64,000 nt of DNA from Micromonospora pisi. Lineage in GTDB: Bacteria; Actinomycetota; Actinomycetes; Mycobacteriales; Micromonosporaceae. Shown piece after piece: positions 34,137 through 42,866 of the stretch; positions within the stretch are counted from its first letter, which is position 1; the number at the start of each line of letters is the position of its first letter. Where the stretch lies: NCBI RefSeq assembly GCF_003633685.1, contig NZ_RBKT01000001.1, positions 8,675,868 through 8,739,867 on the forward strand, written 5' to 3'. The notes under the pieces are model-generated. The model saw nothing but the letters and a program-made list of their open reading frames with translations. It was not told the origin of the DNA and did not search any database. Made by a program: the position numbers and the translations under genes.

Positions 34137-35312
34137 TCAGTGCGGCGAACTCGTCGCCGCCGCCGGGACCGCGAATGGAACCGCCGCCGGTGTGCTCGCC
34201 ACCCGGGGCTCCCCCGCCGGATGCGACCAGAGGCCACGCCCGCGCAGGATCGGCAGCACACCCTCACCGAACCAGTACGCCTCCTCCACATGCGGATGCC
34301 CGGAGAGGATGAACTCGGTGATTCCCAGGGCGTGGTACTCGGCGATCCGGTCGGCGATCTCGGTGTGGCTGCCAACGAGTGCGGTGCCGGCACCTCCCCG
34401 GACCAACCCCACTCCGGCCCAGAGGTTCGGTGCGATCTCCAGCCCGTCCCGGGAGCCGCCGTGGAGCGCGATCATCCGGCGCTGGCCCTCCGACTCGCTA
34501 CGTGCCAGGCCGGCCTGCACCGCCTTGATGTCGGCCTCGGGAATGCCGTCAAGCAACCGCTGGGCCTGGGCCCATGCCTGCTCTGAGGTGTCCCGGGCGA
34601 CCACGTGCAGCCGGATCCCGAACCGGAGTTCCCGCCCGGCATCGGCTGCCAGCGAGCGGATCCAGGCGAGTTTCTCGGCCACCTGGGCCGGCGGCTCGCC
34701 CCAGGTCAGATAAACATCGGAGTGCGCCACCGCCACCGGGCCGGCCGCCTTCGACGAGCCGCCGAAGTAGATCTGCGGCACCGGGTCCGGCAGCCGGCCC
34801 AGCTTCGCCTGCTCAACCCGGACGTGGGGGCCGTCGTGGGTCACCGTCTCACCCCGCCACAACGCTCGCACCACCTGCAGGAACTCATCGGTACGCGCGT
34901 ACCGCGCGTCCTTGTCGAGGAAGTCGCCGTACGCCCGTTGTTCGTGGCTCTCGCCACCGGTGACGACGTTGAGCAGCAGCCGCCCCTGGGAGAGCCGCTG
35001 GTAGGTCGAGGCCATCTGCGCGGCGAGGGTGGGCGACATCATGCCGGGGCGGAACGCCACGAGGAACTTCAGCCGCTCGGTGACCTCGGTCAGCATGGCG
35101 GTGGCCAGCCAGGCGTCCTCGCACCAGGCACCGGTCGGGGTGAGCGCCCCCTCGAAGCCGAGTTGTTCGGCGGTCCGGGCGATCTGGCCGAGGTAGGCCA
35201 GGGTCGCGGGGCGTGCGCCACCGGCCGTACCGGCGGCCAGTCCGTGCCCGCCACCGACGATGTCGCGGCTGTCGCCATAGGTGGGAAGGAACCAGTGGAA
35301 GGTGAGTGCCAT
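34137..35312 (-). CDS. ssuD: FMNH2-dependent alkanesulfonate monooxygenase
   Basis: The 391-residue luciferase-like flavin monooxygenase splits alkanesulfonates into aldehyde and sulfite with reduced FMN. Family features are HWFLPTYGDSRDIVGGGHG at the N-terminus, the ALTPTGAWCEDAW region with the SsuD-type cysteine, VAFRPGMMSPTLAAQMA, NVVTGGESHEQRAYGDF and IYFGGSSKAAGPVA. It is preceded by ssuE on the same strand, which supplies FMNH2, and diverges from the transporter genes ssuACB. A C-terminal Ala/Pro tail of about 25 residues is extra. Confidence 0.95.
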   Translation of the reverse strand: MALTFHWFLPTYGDSRDIVGGGHGLAAGTAGGARPATLAYLGQIARTAEQLGFEGALTPTGAWCEDAWLATAMLTEVTERLKFLVAFRPGMMSPTLAAQMASTYQRLSQGRLLLNVVTGGESHEQRAYGDFLDKDARYARTDEFLQVVRALWRGETVTHDGPHVRVEQAKLGRLPDPVPQIYFGGSSKAAGPVAVAHSDVYLTWGEPPAQVAEKLAWIRSLAADAGRELRFGIRLHVVARDTSEQAWAQAQRLLDGIPEADIKAVQAGLARSESEGQRRMIALHGGSRDGLEIAPNLWAGVGLVRGGAGTALVGSHTEIADRIAEYHALGITEFILSGHPHVEEAYWFGEGVLPILRGRGLWSHPAGEPRVASTPAAVPFAVPAAATSSPH

Positions 35313-35366
35313 GGTGTTCTCTCTCGGTCCGGGGCGGGAAGCTGGGGTACGGGGTCGGTGCGGGGC

Positions 35367-35918
35367 TCAGGCCGCGATCGGCAGCCCCGCCGGTGCCAAC
35401 GCGCGGGCAAAGGTGTCCACCGCTGCGTACAGGGCCGGAACGGCACTCGCGTCGACCACGGTCGCACCGTCGGCTCCGGTCAGGATCAGCTGGTCGAGCA
35501 GGAAGTAGCCGGGCACGATGTGCGCCGCCCCCATGGCGCTGAGCACCGGTCGCATCGCGTAGTCGATCGCCAGTACGTGCGCGAGCGTGCCACCGGTGGC
35601 CAGCGGCAGCACCACCTTGCCGGCGAGCGCGTACTGCGGCAGCAGGTCGAGCAGCGACTTCAGCGCGCCGCTGTAGGACGCCTTGTAGACGGGGGTGGCG
35701 ACGAGCAGACCATCGGCGTTGGCAAGCTCCTCCGCCACCGCCTCGATGGCCGGGTGCGCGGGGTCCGCGCCCAACAGGGCCGCCGGTGGCAGGTCACGGA
35801 CGGAGAGGGCGTGGACCTGGTGACCGGCGTCGGCCAGCCGTACGGCGAGCAGGTCGACCAGTCGCGCCGTACGCGAGGTGGCCGACGGCGAACCGGAGAT
35901 GGCGAGGATGGTGGACAT
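35367..35918 (-). CDS. ssuE: NADPH-dependent FMN reductase of the sulfonate system
   Basis: This 183-residue flavodoxin-like reductase has the flavin phosphate loop SGSPSATSRTARL at 9-21 and ATPVYKASYSGALKSLLDLLP around 73-93. It gives reduced FMN to SsuD, whose gene lies 54 bases downstream. GAGGAGAG 4 bases before the ATG at 35918 fixes the start. The promoter region holds two CTATCGG boxes. Confidence 0.95.
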   Translation of the reverse strand: MSTILAISGSPSATSRTARLVDLLAVRLADAGHQVHALSVRDLPPAALLGADPAHPAIEAVAEELANADGLLVATPVYKASYSGALKSLLDLLPQYALAGKVVLPLATGGTLAHVLAIDYAMRPVLSAMGAAHIVPGYFLLDQLILTGADGATVVDASAVPALYAAVDTFARALAPAGLPIAA

Positions 35919-36019
35919 GCGCTCTCCTCGGGTCGTCAGCGGACGTCGGGCGGACGACCACGATCGGATCAGCGTCGCCGGTGACGGCGGGCGGCACGCG
36001 GGCAGCTTACCGACAATTC

Positions 36020-36034
36020 CTATCGGTTGAGTAG
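36020..36034. promoter_or_regulatory. CTATCGG box, copy 1
   Basis: CTATCGGTTGAGTAG, about 100 bases upstream of ssuE. It shares 12 of 15 bases with the copy at 36130-36144 and has weak dyad symmetry (CTA...TAG). It is a candidate binding site for a sulfur-limitation regulator; which one is unknown. Confidence 0.4.
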
Positions 36035-36129
36035 ACCTTTCCCGGATGACTTGATCAACCAACGCCGGAAGAAGGTCTCGGCAGACATCTGACGTCACGC
36101 CGCCAGGACCTCCGAATACTCGGTTTTTT

Positions 36130-36144
36130 CTATCGGCGGAATAG
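36130..36144. promoter_or_regulatory. CTATCGG box, copy 2
   Basis: CTATCGGCGGAATAG, near the middle of the divergent ssu intergenic region. It has CTAT...ATAG dyad ends and repeats copy 1. The rest of 35919-36394 contains no convincing gene apart from the Crp-like palindrome. Confidence 0.4.
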
Positions 36145-36271
36145 GACAAGGCGCCCGGAGTGGCCCACCCGACACAGCCCTTTGAAGCCCTGTCCTCGCA
36201 GCTCACCATGGGTTCAGTGGGTAGCAGTGACGGCCCACAAGGATGCACCGGCGAGACAGCGCGGACCACAA

Positions 36272-36285
36272 GTGACCTGAGTCAC
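36272..36285. promoter_or_regulatory. Crp-like palindrome between ssuE and ssuA
   Basis: GTGACCTGAGTCAC has 5-bp arms around a 4-base centre and fits the GTG-N6-GNCAC pattern reported for actinobacterial Crp. It lies about 110 bases before ssuA. This is a sequence match only. Confidence 0.4.
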
Positions 36286-36394
36286 AGGACATTGACGGCA
36301 TCGATGGGCCGCCCGAACCATGGTCGCCGGCAGCCGCCGCCACGCTTGCACCACTGTGGAGCGCCAGTCCCCCTCGACGTACCGGGAGTTGCTC

Positions 36395-37375
36395 ATGTCG
36401 ATGACCCCGCGTCCCCGCGGCCGGTTCCGGCGCCGCGTCCTGCCCCTCGTCCTCGGCGTGGGGATGCTCGCCTCGGCCTGCCTGGTCGCCGGCTGCGGCG
36501 ACGCCGAGAGGGCGGGGACGGCGGAGGCACCGCTGCGGGTCGGTTACCAGCGGTTCGGCGGGCTGAGCCTGGTCAAGGCCCGTGCCGCGGCACCGGGCGT
36601 CACCTGGTCGCTCTTCGAGAGCGGGCCGGCGCTGACCGAGGCGTTCAAGGCCGACGCGATCGACATCGGACAGGTCGGCGAGGCGCCCCCGATCTTCGCC
36701 GCCGCGGCCAAGATTCCATTCAAGATCATCGGCACCTCGGCCGAGATCCCCGAGGGCGAGGCCGTACTGGTCAAGGAGGGCAGCGGCATCAGCACCTTCG
36801 CCGACCTCAAGGGCCGGACGGTCGCCCTGAACAAGGGCTCGAACGTGCACTGGCTGCTGGTCCGGCTGTTGGCCGCCAACAACATGACGCTCGACGACAT
36901 CAAGGTCAAGTACCTCAAGCCGGCCGAGGGACGGCCCGCGTTCGACGCCGGCCAGGTCGACGCCTGGATCATCTGGGACCCGTACTTCGCCCTCGCCGAG
37001 CAGCCGGGCGTAAAGGTCCTGGTCAACGCGACCGGTCTGGCCGGCAACCGGGAGTACCTGCTGGTCTCGCCGGACGCGCTGAAGAACAAGCCGGAACAGA
37101 TCCGCAGCTTCCTGCGGACGTACCGGGAGGTCACCGACTGGGGCATCGCCAACCCGGCCGACCGGGCCCGCATCCTGGCCCCGGAGCTGAAGATCCCCGA
37201 GGACGTCACCACCCGCGCGTTGGCCCGCAGCGCACGGCCGCTCGCACCGGTCACCCCGGCGATCGGCGACGAACTCCAGGCGATCGCCGACGGCTTCACC
37301 ACACTCGAACTCATCCCCACCTCGATCGACATGCGGGCCCGGGTGGACGGGCAGTTCGCCGAGGTCCTGGGATGA
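36395..37375 (+). CDS. ssuA: ABC transporter substrate-binding lipoprotein, aliphatic sulfonates
   Basis: A 326-residue lipoprotein: basic N-terminus, hydrophobic signal and lipobox LVAGC around residue 31, then an SsuA/NrtA-type binding domain (LRVGYQRFGGLSLVKARAA, DIGQVGEAPPIFAAAAKIPF, ALNKGSNVHWLLVRLLA, DAWIIWDPYFALAE). It captures sulfonates outside the membrane for SsuBC. GGGAG precedes the ATG at 36395. Its stop overlaps the ssuC start by 4 bases. Confidence 0.9.
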   Translation: MSMTPRPRGRFRRRVLPLVLGVGMLASACLVAGCGDAERAGTAEAPLRVGYQRFGGLSLVKARAAAPGVTWSLFESGPALTEAFKADAIDIGQVGEAPPIFAAAAKIPFKIIGTSAEIPEGEAVLVKEGSGISTFADLKGRTVALNKGSNVHWLLVRLLAANNMTLDDIKVKYLKPAEGRPAFDAGQVDAWIIWDPYFALAEQPGVKVLVNATGLAGNREYLLVSPDALKNKPEQIRSFLRTYREVTDWGIANPADRARILAPELKIPEDVTTRALARSARPLAPVTPAIGDELQAIADGFTTLELIPTSIDMRARVDGQFAEVLG

Positions 37376-38241
37376 CCCGACCCACGCTGGTGCCGGCGTC
37401 CGGGACGGCCGGTTCCACCGCACCGGACGTACCGGGGGCGACGGAACCGGCCCACGGACGCCCCGGTCGCGCCCGCCGACCCGTCGGGGCCAGGTGGCGC
37501 CGGACGGCCAGCCCGGTGCTGCTCGTACTCGCCTGGGAACTGGCGTCGCGTACCGGCCTGCTGGCACCGGAGAAACTCTCCGCCCCCAGCGAGGTGCTCC
37601 GGACCGGCTGGCGCCTGGCCGCCGACGGCACCCTCTGGATCCACCTGACCGATTCGCTCACCCGGGCGGCGATCGGCCTCGCCATCGGCGGCACCCTCGG
37701 GGTGCTGCTCGGCGCCCTGGCCGGCCTGGTCCGCCTCGGCGACGACCTGGTCGACCCGCCGGTACAGATGGCCCGGATGCTGCCCCACCTCGGGCTGGTC
37801 CCGTTGCTGATCATCTGGGTCGGAATCGGCGAGTCGCTGAAGATCACGTTGGTCTGCCTCGGCGCCTTCTTCCCGATCTACTTCAACATGTACGCCGGCA
37901 TCCGCGAGATCGACGCCCGACTGGTCGAGGCGGCCCGCACCTGCGGGCTCAACGCGCTGCAGCGGGTACGGCACGTGATCCTTCCCGGCGCGCTCCCGGC
38001 CCTCTTCCTCGGTCTGCGTCTGGCCATCGGCGCGGCCTGGCTGAGCCTCGTCGTCGGCGAGCAGGTCAACGCCCAGACCGGCATCGGTTTTCTGATGATG
38101 GAGGCCCGGGAGTTCAGCCAGACCGACGTGGTGGTGCTCGGTCTGCTCGTCTACGCGCTGCTCGGGCTCCTGTCCGACGTGGCCATCAGGGCCCTCGAGA
38201 AACGGACGCTCACATGGCGCAACGGCATCCAGGCGAGTTGA
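37372..38241 (+). CDS. ssuC: Sulfonate ABC transporter permease
   Basis: The 289-residue protein has a proline-rich N-terminal 40 residues and six membrane helices of the binding-protein-dependent permease type, with the EAA loop VEAARTCGLNALQRVRHVILPGALP. It forms the channel with SsuB. The ATG overlaps the ssuA stop. The N-terminal extension is longer than usual and probably unstructured. Confidence 0.9.
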   Translation: MTRPTLVPASGTAGSTAPDVPGATEPAHGRPGRARRPVGARWRRTASPVLLVLAWELASRTGLLAPEKLSAPSEVLRTGWRLAADGTLWIHLTDSLTRAAIGLAIGGTLGVLLGALAGLVRLGDDLVDPPVQMARMLPHLGLVPLLIIWVGIGESLKITLVCLGAFFPIYFNMYAGIREIDARLVEAARTCGLNALQRVRHVILPGALPALFLGLRLAIGAAWLSLVVGEQVNAQTGIGFLMMEAREFSQTDVVVLGLLVYALLGLLSDVAIRALEKRTLTWRNGIQAS

Positions 38242-38972
38242 CCGGGGCCGCTTCGACCGGCCGGGATTCGGTGGTGACCGCGACCGGGGTCCGGCGCGAC
38301 TACGGCGGGACGGTGGTGCTCGACGGCGTCACACTCGGCATCCGTCCCGGTGAGGTGGTGGCGCTGCTCGGAGGCTCCGGCTCCGGCAAGAGCACGCTGC
38401 TGCGGGTGCTGGCGGGGCTCGACCCCGAGGCGACCGGAACCGTCGTGGTACGCGGTCGCTCGGCCGTGGTCTTCCAGGAGCACCGGTTGCTGCCCTGGAA
38501 ACGCGTCGGCGACAACGTCGCGCTCGGGTTGGCCGGTCCGGACGTACGTGACCGGGTCCGGTCGGCGTTGGCCGAGGTGGGCCTCGCCGACCGGGAACGG
38601 GCCTGGCCGGCGGAACTCTCCGGTGGACAGGCCCAGCGGGTCGCGGTCGCCCGCGCGCTGGTCCGGGAGCCCGAGGTGCTGCTGCTGGACGAGCCGTTCG
38701 GCGCGCTCGACGCGCTCACCCGGCTACGCATGCAGGGCCTGCTCGGCCGGCTCCGGGCCGAGCACGGCTTCGCTGCCCTGCTGGTCACCCACGACGTCGA
38801 CGAGGCGCTGCTGCTCGCCGACCGTACGCTGGTGCTGGAGGGTGGCCGGATCGTCGAGGAGAGCGCCGTACCGCTGTCCCATCCCCGGGCACCCGACACG
38901 CCCGGTTTCGGTCTGCTCCGGCGGCACCTGCTCGACCGGCTCGGTGTGCCGGGCGGTGCGACGTTCGGCTAG
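38214..38972 (+). CDS. ssuB: Sulfonate ABC transporter ATPase
   Basis: A 252-residue ABC ATPase with Walker A GGSGSGKST, Q-loop VVFQEHRLLPW, signature LSGGQAQRVAVARAL, Walker B VLLLDEPFGALD and the switch histidine in LVTHDVDEAL. It powers SsuAC. The ATG at 38214 lies 28 bases inside ssuC; a downstream GTG about 20 codons later is an alternative start. The stop codon overlaps the convergent GNAT gene by 4 bases. Confidence 0.9.
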   Translation: MAQRHPGELTGAASTGRDSVVTATGVRRDYGGTVVLDGVTLGIRPGEVVALLGGSGSGKSTLLRVLAGLDPEATGTVVVRGRSAVVFQEHRLLPWKRVGDNVALGLAGPDVRDRVRSALAEVGLADRERAWPAELSGGQAQRVAVARALVREPEVLLLDEPFGALDALTRLRMQGLLGRLRAEHGFAALLVTHDVDEALLLADRTLVLEGGRIVEESAVPLSHPRAPDTPGFGLLRRHLLDRLGVPGGATFG

Positions 38973-39562
38973 CCCGTCGTCGCTGACGAGGCCGGACGGG
39001 ACGCGTTCCGGCTCCGCCACTCACGGGCCAGGATCGCGTAGATGAGCTGTTCGCCCCACTGTCCCTTGAAGATCTCGTCCTCGACGAAGTGGGCCTCGCG
39101 GCGCATCCCGAGCCGCTCCATCAGCCGCCAGGACGGCTCGTTGAGTACGTCGCACGCGGCGGTGACGCGGTGCAGTCCGAGCTCCTCGAAGCCGAGTCGG
39201 AGCCCCACCTCGGCGGCTTCACGCGCGTACCCCTTGCCGTGGAAGGCACGGTTGAAGACAAAACCGAGCTCGCCCTGGTGATGGGCGACGCTGACCCACT
39301 TGAGCACCACCTGACCGATCACCTGACCGGTCGCCCGCAGTTGCACGGCGAGGACCAGCCGCTGACCCTCGCCGGTCAGCTCCCCCTGCGCCATCTGACG
39401 GCTGAGGGCGTCCCGGGTGCCGGCCTCGTCGTGCACCTCCCAGTAGAGGTACCGCACCACTTCCGGGTCCGAGGTCAGCGCGTGCAGGTCGGCGAGGTCA
39501 CGCTCCTCGAACGGTCGCAGCAGCAGACGTCCGGTCTTGATCGGGTAGTCGGGGCGCAGCAC
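38969..39562 (-). CDS. GNAT N-acetyltransferase (RimJ/RimL type)
   Basis: A 197-residue acetyltransferase with TGRLLLRPFEERDLADLHAL at the N-terminus and GELGFVFNRAFHGKGYAREAA as the acetyl-CoA site, followed by HRVTAACDVLNEPSWRLMERLGM, the usual RimJ/L-like C-terminal block. The acceptor is unknown. Its last codons overlap the end of ssuB on the other strand. Confidence 0.9.
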   Translation of the reverse strand: MLRPDYPIKTGRLLLRPFEERDLADLHALTSDPEVVRYLYWEVHDEAGTRDALSRQMAQGELTGEGQRLVLAVQLRATGQVIGQVVLKWVSVAHHQGELGFVFNRAFHGKGYAREAAEVGLRLGFEELGLHRVTAACDVLNEPSWRLMERLGMRREAHFVEDEIFKGQWGEQLIYAILAREWRSRNASRPASSATTG

Positions 39563-39640
39563 CGGCTGATGCTATGTCGGGTGCCGACACCCCGCACCTC
39601 CGTTTTCCCGCCCGCCCCGCTGGAGCCGCTGCTCGGGCCG

Positions 39641-40372
39641 CTACTTCAGGGCCAACCCGCCGTAGAACGCGTCGGGCACGTCGGCCGGGTCGCCGTCGGG
39701 GCGCCATCGGGCCACCGGGACGATGCCGTCGGCGGTCAACCGCCAACTGCCGAGTAGGGCCGGGAAGCCGGCCGGGTCCCGCATGTGGAACCCCTCGCCC
39801 ATCATCGCCAACGCGGCCGGATGGCCGGCGAGTTCCTCGCCGTCGAAGTCGAACGCCAGCATGCTCCCGGCCGGCACGGCACGGTAGAGCTGATCGAGGG
39901 TACGGGCCAGCGTCGGATCGTCGAGGAACGCGGCCAGGCCGAGGAAGACCACACCGATCGGCTCCCGGCCCCACCCGGGCAGGAACGTCGCGATGGCGGC
40001 CGGGTCGATGCCGTCCGGGTCGGTCGCGTCCCCGAAGGCGTACGCGGCACGGCCGTGCCCGGCCAGGATCTCCTGGCCGAGAGCGATGGTGACCGGGTCG
40101 ATGTCGGTGTAGAGCACGTGGGCGCCGGTGGCGACCTCGTGCACGTTGCCCTGAGTGGGCACGCCCGCGCCGAAGACCAGGAAGTTCTGGATTCCCTGGG
40201 TCACCAGGTGGGTCACCATGCGCCCGGAGAAGTCCCGTAGCGAGCGGAAGATCACCGCACAGGGGCCGTACGCCCCTTCGAATGCCTTGGCCGCGGCGAC
40301 GTCCACTGGGAAGTGGTGCCGACCACCGAGCCAGTAGTCGATCATGCGGGCGGTACTCGGCGTCTCCGTCAT
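39641..40372 (-). CDS. SAM-dependent methyltransferase-like protein (DUF574)
   Basis: The 243-residue protein fits the DUF574 family that is expanded in actinobacteria: ARMIDYWLGGRHHFPVDVAA at the start, FGAGVPTQGNVHEVA as the nucleotide-binding loop, HVLYTDIDPVTIALG and the C-terminal ADGIVPVARWRPDG. Usual members have a TGLPT loop; here it is GAGVPT. Substrates are unknown. I chose the ATG at 40372, where family similarity begins; longer readings overlap the promoter of the divergent gene. Confidence 0.85.
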   Translation of the reverse strand: MTETPSTARMIDYWLGGRHHFPVDVAAAKAFEGAYGPCAVIFRSLRDFSGRMVTHLVTQGIQNFLVFGAGVPTQGNVHEVATGAHVLYTDIDPVTIALGQEILAGHGRAAYAFGDATDPDGIDPAAIATFLPGWGREPIGVVFLGLAAFLDDPTLARTLDQLYRAVPAGSMLAFDFDGEELAGHPAALAMMGEGFHMRDPAGFPALLGSWRLTADGIVPVARWRPDGDPADVPDAFYGGLALK

Positions 40373-40514
40373 CGACACACATCCTCCGGTCACGGCCCAT
40401 CGGGCGCACCAGCGTACCCAGTGGAGCGGGCCTCGACGGCGAGCAGAACCGGCGATCGTCGTAGCGTCGTGGTGTACTCCGGCGAGCTTTGGGGAGCGAG
40501 GACCGGGAGAGTTC

Positions 40515-41024
40515 ATGCGGCTACGAAATGTCCGGGCGGACGACGTCGAGGCGTACGTCCGGATGCGTTGCGACCCGGTCATGATGGCCGAGCTCGGCGG
40601 TCCGCTTCCCCGGGAGGGGATGGAGGAGAAGGTGGCGCGGGACGCGCGCGGCGCGGCGGCCGACCTCGACTGGATCCGGATGATCGTGCCGGACGACGAC
40701 GTTCCGGAGGTGGTCGCCGGGACGGTGACGCTCTGGGCGCACGAGACCGACGGCGAGCCGGTCTCGGAGATCGGTTGGATGGTGCTACCCGAGTTCCAGG
40801 GGCGGGGACTGGCCAAGCGGGCCGTCCGGATGCTGCTGGAGCAGGCGCGCGACGACGGACGATGGGGGCCGGTGCACGCCTACCCGGCGACCGCGAACGG
40901 CCCGTCGAACGGCATCTGCCGTTCCCTCGGCTTCCGGCTGGTCGGGGAACGTGACATGCCGTTCGCCGGGCGGATGCTCCGGTCCAACGACTGGGTCATC
41001 GACCCCGGCCTCGACCTCGTCTGA
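40515..41024 (+). CDS. GNAT N-acetyltransferase
   Basis: A 169-residue acetyltransferase: MRLRNVRADDVEAYVRMR, EIGWMVLPEFQGRGLAKRAV (acetyl-CoA loop) and YPATANGPSNGICRSLGF. GGGAG lies 5 bases before the ATG. It is divergent from the DUF574 gene and convergent with the ABM protein. The acceptor is unknown. Confidence 0.9.
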   Translation: MRLRNVRADDVEAYVRMRCDPVMMAELGGPLPREGMEEKVARDARGAAADLDWIRMIVPDDDVPEVVAGTVTLWAHETDGEPVSEIGWMVLPEFQGRGLAKRAVRMLLEQARDDGRWGPVHAYPATANGPSNGICRSLGFRLVGERDMPFAGRMLRSNDWVIDPGLDLV

Positions 41025-41045
41025 CCCGGGGCGCCCAGGGCCCGG

Positions 41046-41345
41046 TCAGGGGAGACGCCCGTCGAGCATCACCCCTTCCTCCGAACTGACCAGTTCGTCG
41101 ACCAACTCGAAGAACGCCTGGATGTACGGCCGGTTCCCGCCCTTCGCCCGGGACGCGGCAAGGTCCTCCGGAGAACGCCAGAACACGATGTCGAGCCACT
41201 CGTTGTCCGGCAACTGGATCAGCCGGGCGTCGAGGAAGCCCTTCCGGTCGGCCTCGAAGTCGCGCAGCATCGCCGGTCGCGCGGCCAACAGTTCCTCGGC
41301 CCGCGCGGATGACACGCGGAACCGGGTGAGTTCTACGGTTACCAT
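41046..41345 (-). CDS. Antibiotic-biosynthesis-monooxygenase-like (ABM) domain protein
   Basis: A 99-residue single-domain protein with the dimeric alpha/beta-barrel pattern of ABM proteins: VTVELTRFRV, LLAARPAMLRDFEADRKGFL, EWLDIVFWRSPEDLAASRA. Family members act on small aromatics or have unknown roles; no biosynthetic cluster surrounds it. The ATG at 41345 is where the fold starts; upstream in-frame sequence overlaps the next promoter region. Confidence 0.75.
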   Translation of the reverse strand: MVTVELTRFRVSSARAEELLAARPAMLRDFEADRKGFLDARLIQLPDNEWLDIVFWRSPEDLAASRAKGGNRPYIQAFFELVDELVSSEEGVMLDGRLP

Positions 41346-41616
41346 CGTCGCCCCCATGGTGATCGTGGTGGTCCTCCGGCGCGACCAGCACTCGTACGAG
41401 ACCCTGACGCCGGCCCCGTGGTTGCTCCCGGACCGGCGCGACGCAGACGGGCACAACGAGCAGACTATCGGCATCAACTCGAACGAAACGGGCGAATCGG
41501 CGGTGGCGTGCCGCCGTTCGTCGCCGCCAGAGCGGGGTACCCCACTTCTCCCCGACCTGAGCCGACCCACCACCGAATCCCACCCCCAGCCGCATCCCAG
41601 CCGCAGGAGGGGAAGC

Positions 41617-42561
41617 ATGGAACCGACCAGCACCTCGCCGGTGGTCGTCGGCGTCGACGGGTCATCCACCGGACTGGCCGCCGTCCACCTGGCCGCCGAC
41701 GCGGCCGTACGGCGCAGTCGACCGCTCCGCGTCGTACACGCCTTCGTCTGGCCCAAACTGCGCGTTTCGGGAAAGCCGTCTCCTGCCGGGCCGGCCGAGG
41801 GCGGCCTCCGTCACCAGGCCGAGCGGGTGGTGACCGAGGCTGTCGCCGAAGCCCGTGCCGCCGCGCCCGGTTTGCCGGTCTATGGCGAGGTCGTCGCCGG
41901 CTTCGCCACCGCGGTCCTGGTCGGCGAGTCCACCCGGGCCGACCTCGTGGTGGTCGGCGACCACGGCCTCGGCGGCCTGACCAGCCTCATCATCGGCTCC
42001 GTCGCGGTACAGGTCACCACACACGCCGCCAGCCCGGTGCTCGTCGCACGCGGTCGCCCCGATCCCTCCGGCCCGGTGGTGGTCGGCATCGACGGCTCGG
42101 GGCTCTCCGCGAAGGCGATCGCGTTCGCGGTCGAGGAAGCCTCGGTACGGCGGACGCACGTGGTCGCGGTGCACGCGTACCGGCATCCCGTCTCAACCCA
42201 GGCGGGAGACGTACTACCGGTCGTGCACGACCGGGAGGCGCTCCGCGACGACGAGGGGCGGGTCCTCGCCGAGTCCGTCGCCGGCTGGCGGGAGCGCTAC
42301 CCGCAGGTGGAGATCAGCCGACGACTGATGCCGGGCCGGGCCGCACCGGCGCTGGTGGAACTCTCCCGCTACGCCCAACTCGTCGTGGTCGGCGGGCACG
42401 GGCGCGGCGCGCTCACCGGGCTGCTGCTCGGCTCGGTGAGCCAGCACGTGCTGCACCACGCGGAGTGCCCGGTCGCGGTCGTCCCCCACCCCGCCCCGAT
42501 CACGGAACCACGCTTTCGGACCATCGCCGACAGCGACCCGCACACCCACCCACGGCCATGA
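41617..42561 (+). CDS. Universal stress protein, two UspA domains
   Basis: The 314-residue protein contains two tandem Usp domains (about 8-147 and 152-295), each beginning VVVG(V/I)DGS and ending with the ATP-binding pattern G-x2-G-x9-G-S (GDHGLGGLTSLIIGS and GGHGRGALTGLLLGS). Tandem Usp proteins bind ATP and act in dormancy or hypoxia responses in actinobacteria. AGGAGGGG lies 4-11 bases before the ATG. A short acidic/His tail ends the protein. Confidence 0.9.
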   Translation: MEPTSTSPVVVGVDGSSTGLAAVHLAADAAVRRSRPLRVVHAFVWPKLRVSGKPSPAGPAEGGLRHQAERVVTEAVAEARAAAPGLPVYGEVVAGFATAVLVGESTRADLVVVGDHGLGGLTSLIIGSVAVQVTTHAASPVLVARGRPDPSGPVVVGIDGSGLSAKAIAFAVEEASVRRTHVVAVHAYRHPVSTQAGDVLPVVHDREALRDDEGRVLAESVAGWRERYPQVEISRRLMPGRAAPALVELSRYAQLVVVGGHGRGALTGLLLGSVSQHVLHHAECPVAVVPHPAPITEPRFRTIADSDPHTHPRP

Positions 42562-42656
42562 CCGGGGACAGCGTCCGTCCCTCGGTGAATGGCCCCCACC
42601 AGGGCGGGTAGACAGCCCCGGTACGCCGTCGGACACAACGGAACGGGGGCAACCCA

Positions 42657-42866
42657 ATGCCAGGACCACGACCGGGCAGTCACGCGTACGACGTCGAACG
42701 GGCACGGCTGCGCAAACTCATCGAGGATTCCGGACGCGCCGCCGACAAGGGCGCCAACACCGTCGCGAACCAGGTCCTACAGGACGACCGTGGCCAGCGC
42801 GGTGTACTGCGCAGCGAACGGGGACGAGGTCCGAGGGGCGAACGCGGACGCGGCGAGCGGAAGTGA
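42657..42866 (+). CDS. Small basic hypothetical protein
   Basis: A 69-residue protein with a helical middle (ERARLRKLIEDSGRAADKGA) and an Arg/Gly-rich tail. I do not recognise a family, although similar short proteins with AYDVERARLRKLIE are common in actinobacteria. Its stop codon overlaps the GTG of the next gene by 4 bases (GTGA), which supports real translation. Confidence 0.65.
   Translation: MPGPRPGSHAYDVERARLRKLIEDSGRAADKGANTVANQVLQDDRGQRGVLRSERGRGPRGERGRGERK

Noticed and set aside
36214..36321. A 35-residue cysteine-containing minus-strand peptide upstream of ssuE as a cysteine-responsive leader peptide
   Set aside because: Cysteines are scattered, not in a run, there is no ribosome binding site and it does not match the leader-peptide pattern known from sulfur operons.
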